The notes: generated from the sequence alone by a model not told the origin. Shown: positions 55,561 through 64,000, numbered from the stretch's first letter. The stretch: DNA of 64,000 nt from Bacteroidales bacterium (GCA_016707785.1 JADJGZ010000002.1:301590-365589); one strand, 5' to 3'. Translations and numbers: made by a program.

Positions 55561-55923
55561 TTATTGGTTGTTTGTTTGATCTGAAATAGTATTATGACCT
55601 GATAATAAGAGGTTAACAGCCCCTACAAGTTCGTTCCATCCTACCTGTAGTTCATCCAGGAATGAATGTCCTTCAGGAGTCACTGAGTAATACTTTCTGG
55701 GTGGACCAGAGGTAGATTCTTCCCAGCGGTAGCTGAGAAATCCCTCGTTCTTGAGCCTGGTCAGAATGGGGTAAAGGGTTCCTTCCACAACGATCAGGTG
55801 TGACTGTTTCAGCCTCTCAAGGATGTCGGATGCATAGGCCTCATTCCCGTTTATGGCTGCCAGCACACCCATTTCAAGTACCCCTTTCCTCATCTGGGCT
55901 ATGGTTGATTCTGCTTTTTCCAT
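55561..55923 (-). CDS. PadR-family transcriptional regulator
   Basis: The 120-residue regulator has a winged helix (MRKGVLEMGVLAAINGNEAYASDILERLKQ, then VVEGTLYPILTRLKNEGFLSY, the PadR wing/recognition region). YSVTPEGHSFLDEL leads into the dimerising C-terminal helix. It represses its own promoter in characterised relatives. The perfect inverted repeat at 55967-55989 in its promoter supports this. It is first in a two-gene operon with the PspC protein. Confidence 0.93.
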   Translation of the reverse strand: MEKAESTIAQMRKGVLEMGVLAAINGNEAYASDILERLKQSHLIVVEGTLYPILTRLKNEGFLSYRWEESTSGPPRKYYSVTPEGHSFLDELQVGWNELVGAVNLLLSGHNTISDQTNNQ

Positions 55924-55947
55924 TTGGATCTAATATGAATTTCGCGA

Positions 55948-55989
55948 CAAAGATAATTCAATAAACAGTACTATGCAATACATAGTACT
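55948..55989 (-). promoter_or_regulatory. PadR operon promoter with operator overlapping -33
   Basis: Minus-strand -7 box TATCTTTG is at 55948-55955. A perfect 9-bp inverted repeat (AGTACTATG, 5-base spacer, CATAGTACT) spans 55967-55989. Its spacer on the minus strand is TATTG, and the TTG at 55976-55978 lies exactly 20 bases upstream of the -7 box, where the -33 element belongs. Repressor binding would therefore cover the -33 element. The transcript would start about 18 bases before the PadR ATG. Confidence 0.8.
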
Positions 55990-56288
55990 AAATAATGCAA
56001 AATAATTCAATTGATTATAATTTATATGCTTGATAAACAGGAAACTATAAATTAATAAAAATTAGTTGAGGTTATATTAAGTTTTCTGAAATGACGAAAA
56101 ACAACTCTCCCCCGGCCCCTCTTTTCTAAAGAAGAGAGGGGAGTGGATTGTTATTCTTTCACCCATCTGTTTGGTATATTAGAGTATTCACAAGCCATCA
56201 GATCTGCAGACGTTGAATTGTTATAATTCAATCATGTTGTGAACTGGAAATATTATGTATTTTAGATTTAGTTTTTAACATGTGAGAA
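55990..56288. other. Intergenic region with a CCCCTC hairpin repeat
   Basis: About 300 bases. The only notable element is an imperfect hairpin at 56116-56141 (CCCCTCTTTTCT / AGAAGAGAGGGG) within a CTCCCCCGGCCCCTC phrase, likely an interspersed repeat. No gene or RNA seen. Confidence 0.45.
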
Positions 56289-57605
56289 ATGGTTAAACAG
56301 CTCCTCTTTTTATTAGCCCTGCTCATTACCTTGGGTGCGTTCTCCTTTACTATTTTCAGGCTTTCACGCTGGTTCAGATTTACGAAACCATTTCCAGTAA
56401 AGGATTATGGCAAGAGATTTAACCGCATGTTGTCGGTGGCTATCGGGCAAACGAAGATTCTTCGAAAACCGTTAATAGGACTAATACACGCACTTGTTTT
56501 CTGGGGTTTTATTGTGATTACCCTGGGAAGCATTGAGATGGTTCTCGAAGGTCTTACCGGTTGGGAAAGGCCGATGGCTGTCACAGGCTGGCTTTATACT
56601 TTTATTACAGCTTCAGGAGATATCATGGCTTATGTTATCCTTGTGGCTATTCTTGTATTTCTTGCCCGACGCCTTTTTATGCATGTAAACAGGTTCTATG
56701 GCATCGAAATGCAGAAAAAATCAAAATGGGACGCCCTGGTAGCTTTAGCCATCATCTTTTTTCTCATGAAATCACTCATTGGACTCAATCTCTCTTATCT
56801 CTCCCTTCATCCCGATGATTACAAAGGCGTTTTCCCTTTAAGCAGCTTGTTGCTCCCTTTGTATTCAGGCGTTTTTGACAGCGAAAATGCAAAAGTACTA
56901 CATGAAATTTACTGGTGGTCGCATATCCTGCTGATCTTCATTTTTGCCAATATTTTGCCTTACTCGAAACATTTCCATGTATTCACTTCTGTGCCCAATG
57001 TTTTCCTTAGTCGTCTGGAACCGCTTGGATACCTTCCCAATATGGAATCGGTTACCCGCGAGGTAAAACTGATGCTGAACCCGGAGACTGCTTTTGCTGC
57101 AGCACCGGCTGATGCTCCTCCTCCGGGCAGATTCGGAGTGAAGGATGTTGAAGATGTTACCTGGAAGAATTACTTCGATTCCCTTGCCTGCACCGAATGC
57201 GGGAGATGCACTGATGTTTGCCCGGCAAATATTACCGGGAAAAAACTATCTCCCCGTAAGATTTTTATCGACCTGCGGGCCCGAATGAAAGAAAAAGGAC
57301 CCGGGATGGTGAAATCAGGATTGGAATACAATGACAATAAATCCCTGCTCAAGGATTATATCTCCACTGAAGAATTATGGGCCTGCACCACTTGCAACGC
57401 CTGTGCCCAGGAATGCCCTGTAAATATCAACCATCCTACACTGATCGTTGAAATGCGGAGGTACCTGGTCATGGAAGAGTCGGCAGCTCCTACCGGACTG
57501 AATATGATGTTCACAAATATTGAAAATAACGGAGCACCCTGGCAGTTTTCACCCCAGGATCGGATGAAATGGGCGGAAAATCTGGAGATTAACGTTGCCT
57601 CCTAG
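56289..57605 (+). CDS. Membrane (Fe-S)-binding protein, HdrD/GlpC-like electron transfer subunit
   Basis: The 438-residue protein has about five membrane helices in the N-terminal ~230 residues (nitrate-reductase-gamma-like). A cytoplasmic domain with two 4Fe-4S clusters follows: CTECGRCTDVCP near residue 300 and CTTCNACAQECP near 365. Relatives pass electrons between quinone and a partner CCG-domain subunit (LutA/HdrB-like). The partner usually follows directly but is absent here: after 200 bases comes pepT on the other strand. The tail ends normally after DRMKWAENLE. A stand-alone quinone-linked Fe-S protein is possible. Confidence 0.85.
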   Translation: MVKQLLFLLALLITLGAFSFTIFRLSRWFRFTKPFPVKDYGKRFNRMLSVAIGQTKILRKPLIGLIHALVFWGFIVITLGSIEMVLEGLTGWERPMAVTGWLYTFITASGDIMAYVILVAILVFLARRLFMHVNRFYGIEMQKKSKWDALVALAIIFFLMKSLIGLNLSYLSLHPDDYKGVFPLSSLLLPLYSGVFDSENAKVLHEIYWWSHILLIFIFANILPYSKHFHVFTSVPNVFLSRLEPLGYLPNMESVTREVKLMLNPETAFAAAPADAPPPGRFGVKDVEDVTWKNYFDSLACTECGRCTDVCPANITGKKLSPRKIFIDLRARMKEKGPGMVKSGLEYNDNKSLLKDYISTEELWACTTCNACAQECPVNINHPTLIVEMRRYLVMEESAAPTGLNMMFTNIENNGAPWQFSPQDRMKWAENLEINVAS

Positions 57606-57622
57606 ATTTAGCTATCAGAATA

Positions 57623-57750
57623 AACCTGACAGGTTCAAAACCTGAAGGTTTGGGGATCATTTAGAAATGCCAACACTGCGTAGATCTTGACTCATTATCA
57701 AGCAAAAAATCACAAGTTGGATAATTCCTATTAAGCCTGTCAGGTTTATG
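57623..57750. repeat. Paired AACCTGACAGGTT palindromic repeats
   Basis: The 13-base near-palindrome AACCTGACAGGTT (57625-57637), a variant AACCTGAAGGTTT just after it, and an inverse copy (AGCCTGTCAGGTTTA) near 57735-57750 flank the gap between the Fe-S gene and pepT. It resembles interspersed repeats in Bacteroidota gaps and could form a hairpin terminator. Confidence 0.5.
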
Positions 57751-57804
57751 TGTTGAAATAATAAAGGATAAAAAATTTCCCCGGAGTCGTTTTACTAAAG
57801 CATC

Positions 57805-59037
57805 CTATTCTTTAGATGCATACTTTTCAATCACCTTCAAAATTACCAATACCGCTTTTTCCATTGATTCCAGGGGAACATATTCGAATTTGCCATGGAA
57901 ATTATGTCCGCCGGCAAAAATATTGGGGCAAGGAAGTCCCATATAACTTAACCGGGCACCGTCAGTACCACCCCTGATAGGAACTACCCTGGGTTCTATT
58001 CCCAGTTCAACCATAGCCTGGCGGGCGGTTTCAACTACATGAAATACCGGGACAACCATTTCCTTCATATTATAATACTGGTCTTTGAGTTCAGGTGTGA
58101 AAGTCCCATTTCCATAACGCTTATTCATGAATTCGGCACATTGCAGGAATACCGCTTTTTTCTGCTCAAACTTAGCTTTATCATGATCGCGGATAATATA
58201 TTGTATAGTCGCTTTTTCAACACTGCCTTCCATGCGGATCAGATGATAAAATCCTTCATAATCCTGTGTGAATTCCGGCCTTTCATTTACAGGAAGCAAG
58301 GCATTAAATTCGGTGGCCATTAACAAGGCATTCTGCATTTTATTTTTAGCATAACCCGGATGAATATTTCTACCCTGGATAAACACCTTGGCACCAGCAG
58401 CATTGAAGTTTTCGTATTCCAGTTCTCCAATGGCTCCTCCATCCATGGTATATGCAAAATCTGCACCGAATTTTGCCACATCAAACTTGTCAACACCTCT
58501 CCCAATTTCTTCATCAGGGGTAAAGCCAATTTTAATGGGACCATGTTTTATCTCCGGATGCTTTACCAGGAATTCAACAGCTGCCATTATTTCAGTAATA
58601 CCGGCCTTATCATCCGCACCTAATAGAGTGGTTCCATCAGTTACTATTAATGTTTGTCCAATGTATTCTGTCAATTCCGGAAAGTCTTTCGGAGAGAGAA
58701 TAATTCCTAATTCTTGATTTAAAGTAATGTCCCCCCCATCATAATTCTCAACTATTTGTGGACGAATATTTTCACCACTCATATCAGGAGCTGTGTCCAC
58801 ATGCGAAATAAATCCTATCGACGGGATTTTGTTTTGAGTATTTGCAGGCAGAGTGGCCATAATATATCCATTCTCATCCAGCGATACATCCTCGAGACCC
58901 ATAGCCAGGAGCTCTTCTTTCAGCAGGTTGAGCAGGTTGAATTGCTTTGCTGTACTAGGCATCGTTAGAGAACTATCATCACTTTGTGTGTCGATGGCGA
59001 TATATCTCAAAAACCGGTCAAGAATCTCTTTTTTCAT
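57805..59037 (-). CDS. pepT: Peptidase T (tripeptide aminopeptidase)
   Basis: This M20-family zinc aminopeptidase of 410 residues removes the N-terminal residue of tripeptides in the cytoplasm. Metal-site motifs are SIGFISHVDTAPD (near residue 73), LLGADDKAGITE (near 138), FTPDEEIGRG (near 171) and PIRGGTDGARLSYMG near 373. PepT-specific phrases (LNLLKEEL, GYIMATLPAN, PNIFAGGHNFHGKFE) are present. It fits the peptide-using set of genes next to the OPT transporter gene. Confidence 0.95.
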   Translation of the reverse strand: MKKEILDRFLRYIAIDTQSDDSSLTMPSTAKQFNLLNLLKEELLAMGLEDVSLDENGYIMATLPANTQNKIPSIGFISHVDTAPDMSGENIRPQIVENYDGGDITLNQELGIILSPKDFPELTEYIGQTLIVTDGTTLLGADDKAGITEIMAAVEFLVKHPEIKHGPIKIGFTPDEEIGRGVDKFDVAKFGADFAYTMDGGAIGELEYENFNAAGAKVFIQGRNIHPGYAKNKMQNALLMATEFNALLPVNERPEFTQDYEGFYHLIRMEGSVEKATIQYIIRDHDKAKFEQKKAVFLQCAEFMNKRYGNGTFTPELKDQYYNMKEMVVPVFHVVETARQAMVELGIEPRVVPIRGGTDGARLSYMGLPCPNIFAGGHNFHGKFEYVPLESMEKAVLVILKVIEKYASKE

Positions 59038-59413
59038 TCTAAAATTGATTTAAGTATTAGGTAAATGATCTAGCTAGTGCTGGGTGCCCCGAAGGGGAGC
59101 CTTTGGCTCTGGGTGTTGGGTGCTGGGTGCGTGCTGGGTGCTGAGCTTCTTTAGGGCAATCCGCAATCCACAATCCCACATTAAACATCCGACATCAAAC
59201 ATCCCAAAATCCAAGATCCAAGATCCAAGTCCCGGGTCTGAGTCCCAATCCAAGAGCCAAGTCTCAAGTCCCGAGTGCTGGGTGCTGAGCTTGGGCAACA
59301 ATCCAAAATCCCACATTAAACATCCCACATTAGACATCCAACATCCGCCATTCTACAATCCGCAACAATCCGCAATCCGACATTAAACATCCGACATTAG
59401 ACATCCCACATCC
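59038..59413. repeat. Dense degenerate repeat block
   Basis: About 370 bases of repeated words: GTGCTGGGTGCTGAGCTT (59131 and 59275, so a ~144-base tandem unit), ACATTAAACATCCGACAT, AATCCGCAATCC, AAGATCCAAGATCCAAGTC. Open frames here are simple translations of repeats. No gene. Confidence 0.8.
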
Positions 59414-61396
59414 CTACTCTTCCGCTTTAGCCCTGAGACTATCCCAGATAAAATAGGAACAGAGGACAATAAGCATCACACCGGCTAAGCCTTCAGCAGC
59501 ATGTGATTCAAACCATTCCCTGTTTACATAATTGATTTTGAAATTAGCAAGTACAGCACTAATAACACCCATTAAAGCACCGCCTGCAATAAAACCGGAT
59601 GCAATCAGGGTGCCACGTTCTTTCCTGGCCTGGTTCAGTTTTTCGTTCTTGCTTCTCTTACTCACAAAGTTGGCAATGATTCCTCCAAGTAATAGTGGGG
59701 TATTTAATTGCAATGGGATAAACATGCCTAATGAAAATGCCAGGGCAGGAACTCCAATCATAGTGAGGATGAGAGACAGGAATGCTCCTGCAGCATAAAG
59801 CATCCAGGGGGCTGGTTGTCCGTTCATCATTGGGCCAATTACAGCAGCCATAGCATTTGCCTGGGGAGCTACCATGGCTGTATCACCTGTAAAGCCATAA
59901 GTTTTATTCAGGACAATGATAACACCTCCAACTGTAACAGCTGAAACAAAGGTTCCCAGGAATTTCCAGGTCTGCTGTTTATAGGGGGAAGTTCCTAACC
60001 AATAACCAATCTTAAGGTCGGTAATGAAGCCACCGGCCATCGATAATGCCGTGCAAACCACTCCACCGATGATAAGGGCTGCAATCATGCCAGAGGTGCC
60101 TTTTAGACCCACCGATACTAATATGAGCGAAGAGATGATCAGGGTCATCAATGTCATTCCGCTTACCGGGTTAGTCCCTACAATGGCAATGGCGTTGGCA
60201 GCCACAGTGGTGAAAAGGAAGGCAATGATCATTACAATGGCCAAACCTACAAAGGCATGCGTAAGGTTATGAACCACACCGAACTGGAAGAAAATGAAAA
60301 TGATAACAGCCGTGAGAACAATACCTCCTGCAATTATTGCCATTGGAAGATCGCGCTGTGTCCTGAGATTGTCTTTCTTTCCCTCATGCTTGCCAAATAT
60401 TTCCTTGCCAGCTAAAGAAATAGCTGACTTTATGATTTTGCTTGACCGTATGATCCCAATGATACCGGCCATGGCAATTCCACCAATTCCGATCGGGCGG
60501 ACATAAGCCTTAAAAATATCTTCAGCCGACATGGATGAAATCAGAGCAGTAATTCCGGTACCAACAGCCAGTGTTTGTCCATCAGCAAAATAATTGATGA
60601 TGGGAATCACAACATACCAGCCCACAAAGGAACCGGCACAAATTATGGCGGAGTATTTCAGCCCGATAATATATCCAAGTCCGAGTACTGCAGACCCCAC
60701 ATTGAGTTTGAATACAATTTTTGCTTTATCAGCAAGCATTTCTCCGGCAGGGATAACCCTGGTAGTGAAAACTTCTGCCCACCAACCAAATGTGGCAATA
60801 ATGAAGTCGTAAACTCCACCGATGAGACCGGCCACCAGCAGTAATCGTGCCTGGTCACCTCCTTTGGCACCGGAAACCAGAACTTCAGTAGTTGCTGTTG
60901 CTTCAGGGAAAGGGTATTTCCCATGCATTTCACTCACAAAATATTTCCTGAAAGGGATAAGGAATAATATTCCCAGGAAACCTCCCAGTAAAGAAGAAAG
61001 AAAAACCTGGTAAAACTGTGCTTCCAGGTTCAGAATATATAAAGCAGGAAGGGTAAAAATAGCTCCGGCAACAATTACTCCCGAACTGGCGCCAATACTT
61101 TGAATGATGACATTTTCACCCAAAGCCCCTTTTCGCTTGAAAACAGTTGAAAGCCCAACGGCAATGATAGCAATTGGAATGGCAGCTTCAAACACCTGCC
61201 CGATTTTCAATCCCAGGTACGCAGCTGCAGCTGAAAAGATAGCCGCCATAATAATCCCCCAGATAACACTCCATGTATTCACCTCAGGATACACTTTTGC
61301 GGGGGACATAAGTGGTTCATAAGATTCACCCGGTTTGAGTTCGGTATAGGCATTTTCTGGTAACCCTTTGATTGGGCCGGAGTCGTGTGATGACAT
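59414..61396 (-). CDS. OPT-family oligopeptide transporter
   Basis: The 660-residue protein has many membrane helices spread over its length. The family segment AAAAYLGLKIGQVFEAAIPIAI (near residue 54), then LIGGVYDFIIATFGWWAEVF and ATTEVLVSGAKGGDQ, fits prokaryotic OPT transporters that import di- and oligopeptides or metal complexes. The start is placed at ATG 61396 (MSSHDSGPIKG) because the minus-strand -7 box covers the upstream TTG at 61420. It is next to pepT and so may feed peptides to it. Confidence 0.92.
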   Translation of the reverse strand: MSSHDSGPIKGLPENAYTELKPGESYEPLMSPAKVYPEVNTWSVIWGIIMAAIFSAAAAYLGLKIGQVFEAAIPIAIIAVGLSTVFKRKGALGENVIIQSIGASSGVIVAGAIFTLPALYILNLEAQFYQVFLSSLLGGFLGILFLIPFRKYFVSEMHGKYPFPEATATTEVLVSGAKGGDQARLLLVAGLIGGVYDFIIATFGWWAEVFTTRVIPAGEMLADKAKIVFKLNVGSAVLGLGYIIGLKYSAIICAGSFVGWYVVIPIINYFADGQTLAVGTGITALISSMSAEDIFKAYVRPIGIGGIAMAGIIGIIRSSKIIKSAISLAGKEIFGKHEGKKDNLRTQRDLPMAIIAGGIVLTAVIIFIFFQFGVVHNLTHAFVGLAIVMIIAFLFTTVAANAIAIVGTNPVSGMTLMTLIISSLILVSVGLKGTSGMIAALIIGGVVCTALSMAGGFITDLKIGYWLGTSPYKQQTWKFLGTFVSAVTVGGVIIVLNKTYGFTGDTAMVAPQANAMAAVIGPMMNGQPAPWMLYAAGAFLSLILTMIGVPALAFSLGMFIPLQLNTPLLLGGIIANFVSKRSKNEKLNQARKERGTLIASGFIAGGALMGVISAVLANFKINYVNREWFESHAAEGLAGVMLIVLCSYFIWDSLRAKAEE

Positions 61397-61417
61397 AACA
61401 ATGGGTTTAGTTCCTGC

Positions 61418-61425
61418 CAAATTTA
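61418..61425 (-). promoter_or_regulatory. -7 promoter box of the OPT transporter gene
   Basis: It reads TAAATTTG on the minus strand, matching TAnnTTTG. It overlaps a TTG codon at 61418-61420, so translation must begin later, at the ATG at 61396. Confidence 0.55.
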
Positions 61426-61430
61426 AATGA

Positions 61431-61469
61431 AAAAGGTTTATTCCACCACCGAGGTGAAATAAACCTTTT
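61431..61469 (-). terminator. Terminator after the small C-terminally anchored protein
   Basis: A 17-bp stem with one mismatch (AAAAGGTTTATTCCACC / GGTGAAATAAACCTTTT) and a 5-base loop, followed on the minus strand by TTTTTCATTT, lies 24 bases past the stop of the small gene at 61493-61732. Confidence 0.85.
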
Positions 61470-61492
61470 AATTAGGATGTCGATTGTATAAA

Positions 61493-61732
61493 CTAGTCCT
61501 CTTTTTTGGATCTGGTAATGGAAATCTTCCGACTGGCGTAGGCGATTCCAAATGCTGCCAGAATTCCTAAACCACCGCCTATTGGAGCGGATCCATTAGG
61601 AGACTGGTTACCACTGCTTCCATGTCCGGATGTTGGCGGATGTGGAGGTTCCTGGGCCTGAACAGTGTTTATTAGCATACTGATTGCAAACAGGAAGGCA
61701 AAAGTGAGGAGAAAATATATTGACCGTTTCAT
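61493..61732 (-). CDS. Small exported protein with PID-CTERM-like anchor
   Basis: The 79-residue protein begins at the ATG at 61732 (MKRSIYFLLTFAFLFAISML) with a signal peptide cleaved near VQAQE. A low-complexity linker follows (PHPPTSGHGSSGNQ). The C-terminal APIGGGLGILAAFGIAYASRK is a short membrane segment followed by positive residues. This matches the PID-CTERM sorting signal of Bacteroidota in layout, with G replacing D of the PID motif. It lies just downstream of a T9SS sorting-domain gene, 37 bases apart. Confidence 0.75.
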   Translation of the reverse strand: MKRSIYFLLTFAFLFAISMLINTVQAQEPPHPPTSGHGSSGNQSPNGSAPIGGGLGILAAFGIAYASRKISITRSKKED

Positions 61733-61768
61733 TTTCGTTTGGGTTTTTGGTATTAACAAGATGCTAGG

Positions 61769-64000
61769 TTATTTTACAACTACTTTCTGGATGAAATTAC
61801 CCTGAGAAGTGGATATTTTAACCAGGTAAAGTCCGGTTGCACCATTCAGTGAAACGGTATTGAGTTCTCCCTTTGTGATATTCCTAATGGAAATGGTTTT
61901 GCCTGACATATCGGTGATGCTTAATTTGCCCGATACACTTGAAAGAACATTCAGTTGTCCGTTTATTGCATAGGCAGTAAAGTCAACTTTTGAAGAAGGA
62001 TCTGACACAGAGGTAGCATCTTTGAAATGTAACCTGAAACGGTTAGGGTCTTCACCGGGAGCAGCTGTGAATGAATAGGTTGGTTGGTCATTCAAACGTT
62101 GCAGGCTTCCTGTTTTTGTATCTTCAAGGGTTACATAAGTAGAAGCGGGTAAGCCGTTTTCTACAAGACTGATGCTGTAGGTATTTGCTGCACCGGCTTC
62201 AACAGCAAGAGGAACAAAGCCTTCAAGACTTGAAGTTGGTAAAGAGTTAACAGATAGTTTCCTGTCGTCAGCCAAAGTATAGAAAGTGGGCACAGAAGAG
62301 CCACCATAGAGCTTGAAAGCATCCAGTGAAGCATCAAATCCGGTGGATGCTTCATCGTTGAAACGGATAAAGGTTTCATCATAGCGGTTATTGCCTACAA
62401 CTTTCAGACGAACCACATTTTCCAGGGTGCCATTTTTGTAATAAGTTGCGCCACCATGAACACGGTCAGCATTTTCGAGTGATAAGGTTGGGCTGGCAGT
62501 ACTTGCATGGACAAAGAATCCCTGCATGGCGGGAATGATACCATCGGTCAGGCTTCCGGCTCCTCCAACATAACTTTTATAAGTTGCAGAAGCATTGTCA
62601 TAAACATACACTGCATTATCCATGTTCGCATATTGACCGGTAGCAACAAGATCCCAATCAATGGCTGAAGGATAAGGGTTACCTAAGAGATTCCATCCGG
62701 CATTAGCCAAGGGAAGAGGTGTAACTCATGGTTGGAGCAGAAACTGCACCTGTATTCAGTGTGCCAGTGAAGCTTTTGGTTACATCAGCATTATAAGCAA
62801 CCAGCCCTTCCCAACAACAAACTTATAGATCTCCAAAACCATTTGATTCCATTACCAGTATTATCCCTGGATTGATCCAATAATAGGTGGCTTCATCAAT
62901 TTGAAGAAGTCGATCGTGCTGTTATTAGCCGGGGATCGCTGAATTCTGTAGAGATGTTTTGCAATGCTACAGGTGAAGAGAGGAAATGGTACATATCGTC
63001 ACCTGCGTCATCGTATTTGGTGATGAAACGTTCAACCGTATTATTGGTGGAAACAAGTGTCCCATTGTCGATCAAAGAACCAGTTCCGGTAGCATCAGAT
63101 TCTAATACAAGATTACCGGCAACTGTGAGTTGTTTGGATGCATCAATTGTAAGAGATTCTATATTCAAAATATTCAGGTTCTGCACAGCAGAGGTTACAT
63201 CAACCAAAGTGTGATTACCCAATGTGAACGACCATGCAGGGAAAGTCTGAACTGTGCTACTACGGGTCCAGTTTGCAGGATTACAAATAAATGCAGCAAC
63301 AGCTCCGTTTGCCAGTGTCATTGGACCACTATAATAGCCGTTGTCTTCTTCACTAGAGAATCCGATAGCAGAAACATAAAGAGCTAGAGCAGAAGGCAGA
63401 TAAGAACTATTGCTATTCGTAGATCCTGAAGTAAGCCAACCGGTAGAAGAAACTCCAGCCAAAAAATTTGGAGTGGCAGAACTTCCCTGATAAGCAAGGA
63501 TTTGATCTCCATCTATTGCTAGTCCCGATAAACCAGCTGACATTGTTCCACCTCCTATAACCGTTGTTCCCTCGATATGTACAATACTGCCTATTAATAA
63601 TCCCCCAGAAGGAACTGTATATGTTCCTGTATTTTCATTAGTGGCCAATGCTGTTCCAGTCCAGGCATTGTCGGTAAAGGTTATTGACGTATTATCATTC
63701 AGGTTTTTAAGTACAATAAAAGCAAATTTGTCAGGTGTATCATTACCATATCCAATAAAAGAGATATCACCTGGTTGTAAAATGGTTGGTCCAACAATAA
63801 TTGAATGAAGATTTGCTGCTGTAAACGAGCTACCACTAAATGTTGGATTAGAGGTAAAAGTCAAATCTGAATTGGTTGTAGATTCACAGGAAATATTATT
63901 TCCAATTGTTGCGGTAGCTACAAAGTCAGCAGTGATAAACAAGTAAGAGGTACCAACAGGAAATAATTGACTCAGGCCAGTAAATGATACTATTTCTCCA
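61769..64000 (-). pseudogene. T9SS type A secreted protein, multiply frameshifted, partial at the window edge
   Basis: The gene enters from the right edge (open to 64000 in frame), reads as a beta-rich surface protein down to about 62930, then is broken by five or more indels between 62700 and 62940. It continues from 62710 with GWNLLGNPYPSAIDWD. The C-terminal ~80 residues (LNVLSSVSGKLSITDMSGK, NTVSLNGATGLYLVKIST) are a T9SS type A sorting domain. Recognisable pieces within the broken stretch include DEATYYWINP, YKFVVGKGWL and VAYNADVTKSFTGTLNTGAVSAPTMSYTSS. The intact protein is probably a large surface or secreted repeat protein. Damage is most likely assembly or base-calling error. Confidence 0.8.

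Noticed and set aside
59038..59413. Open frames across the repeat block
   Set aside because: They translate repeated words in both directions, lack any domain, and start and stop inside the repeats.
1..64000. tRNA or rRNA genes
   Set aside because: I examined the intergenic gaps for cloverleaf-like or conserved rRNA sequence and saw none, although short gaps could hide a small RNA.

Overview
The window looks like a chromosomal stretch of a Bacteroidota bacterium, most likely of the Bacteroidales/Marinilabiliales type. The evidence is a GldH-type gliding lipoprotein, several type IX secretion (T9SS) style C-termini, a LytS-type sensor with a two-component propeller, weak ribosome binding sites, and repeated TAnnTTTG -7 promoter boxes just upstream of genes. 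The organism appears to live largely on peptides and amino acids. The window encodes zinc metallopeptidases, peptidase T, an OPT peptide transporter, a dicarboxylate/amino-acid symporter, the divergent threonine-to-glycine pair kbl/tdh, and a leucine-degradation cluster. No tRNA, rRNA, CRISPR array, prophage or transposase was seen.

Layout. 1-8.6 kb: broken M2-like peptidase, cysS, an S74-tailed exported protein, cstA, an unknown protein and a beta-CASP nuclease. 8.8-15 kb: kbl and tdh (divergent), mnmA, gldH, ribF and asd. 15-25 kb: lamin-tail secreted protein, ComF, a MEMO1-AMMECR1 fusion, nitroreductase, large zinc peptidase, winged-helix (AlkZ-like) protein and an MBL hydrolase. 25-27.6 kb: symporter and a second MBL hydrolase. 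27.7-38.1 kb: leucine/short-chain acyl-CoA cluster on the + strand (mccB, small unknown, methylglutaconyl-CoA hydratase, mccA, acyl-CoA dehydrogenase, HMG-CoA lyase, CoA transferase A and B, HMG-CoA-lyase-like paralogue). 38.3-45.8 kb: DUF1761 protein, an atypical butyrate kinase, a multiheme cytochrome with a dockerin-like tail, and the fused isobutyryl-CoA mutase icmF. 45.9-54 kb: propeller sensor kinase, LytTR regulator and four exported proteins. 54-56 kb: PadR-PspC operon with a clear operator. 56-64 kb: Fe-S membrane protein, pepT, OPT transporter, a small C-terminally anchored protein, and a T9SS protein that runs off the right edge.

Working together: mccA/mccB, the hydratase and HMG-CoA lyase turn 3-methylcrotonyl-CoA into acetoacetate plus acetyl-CoA, and the CoA transferase activates acetoacetate. 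IcmF (isobutyryl/butyryl-CoA interconversion, known to accept isovaleryl-CoA in some homologues) and the butyrate-kinase-like protein extend the theme to branched and short-chain acyl-CoAs.

Quality caveat: at least seven genes are broken by one- or two-base indels, mostly in short homopolymers, and 42.18-42.39 kb contains runs of 7 to 14 C or G. This pattern points to sequencing or assembly error more than to gene decay, and it weakens confidence in linkage across 42.2 kb.
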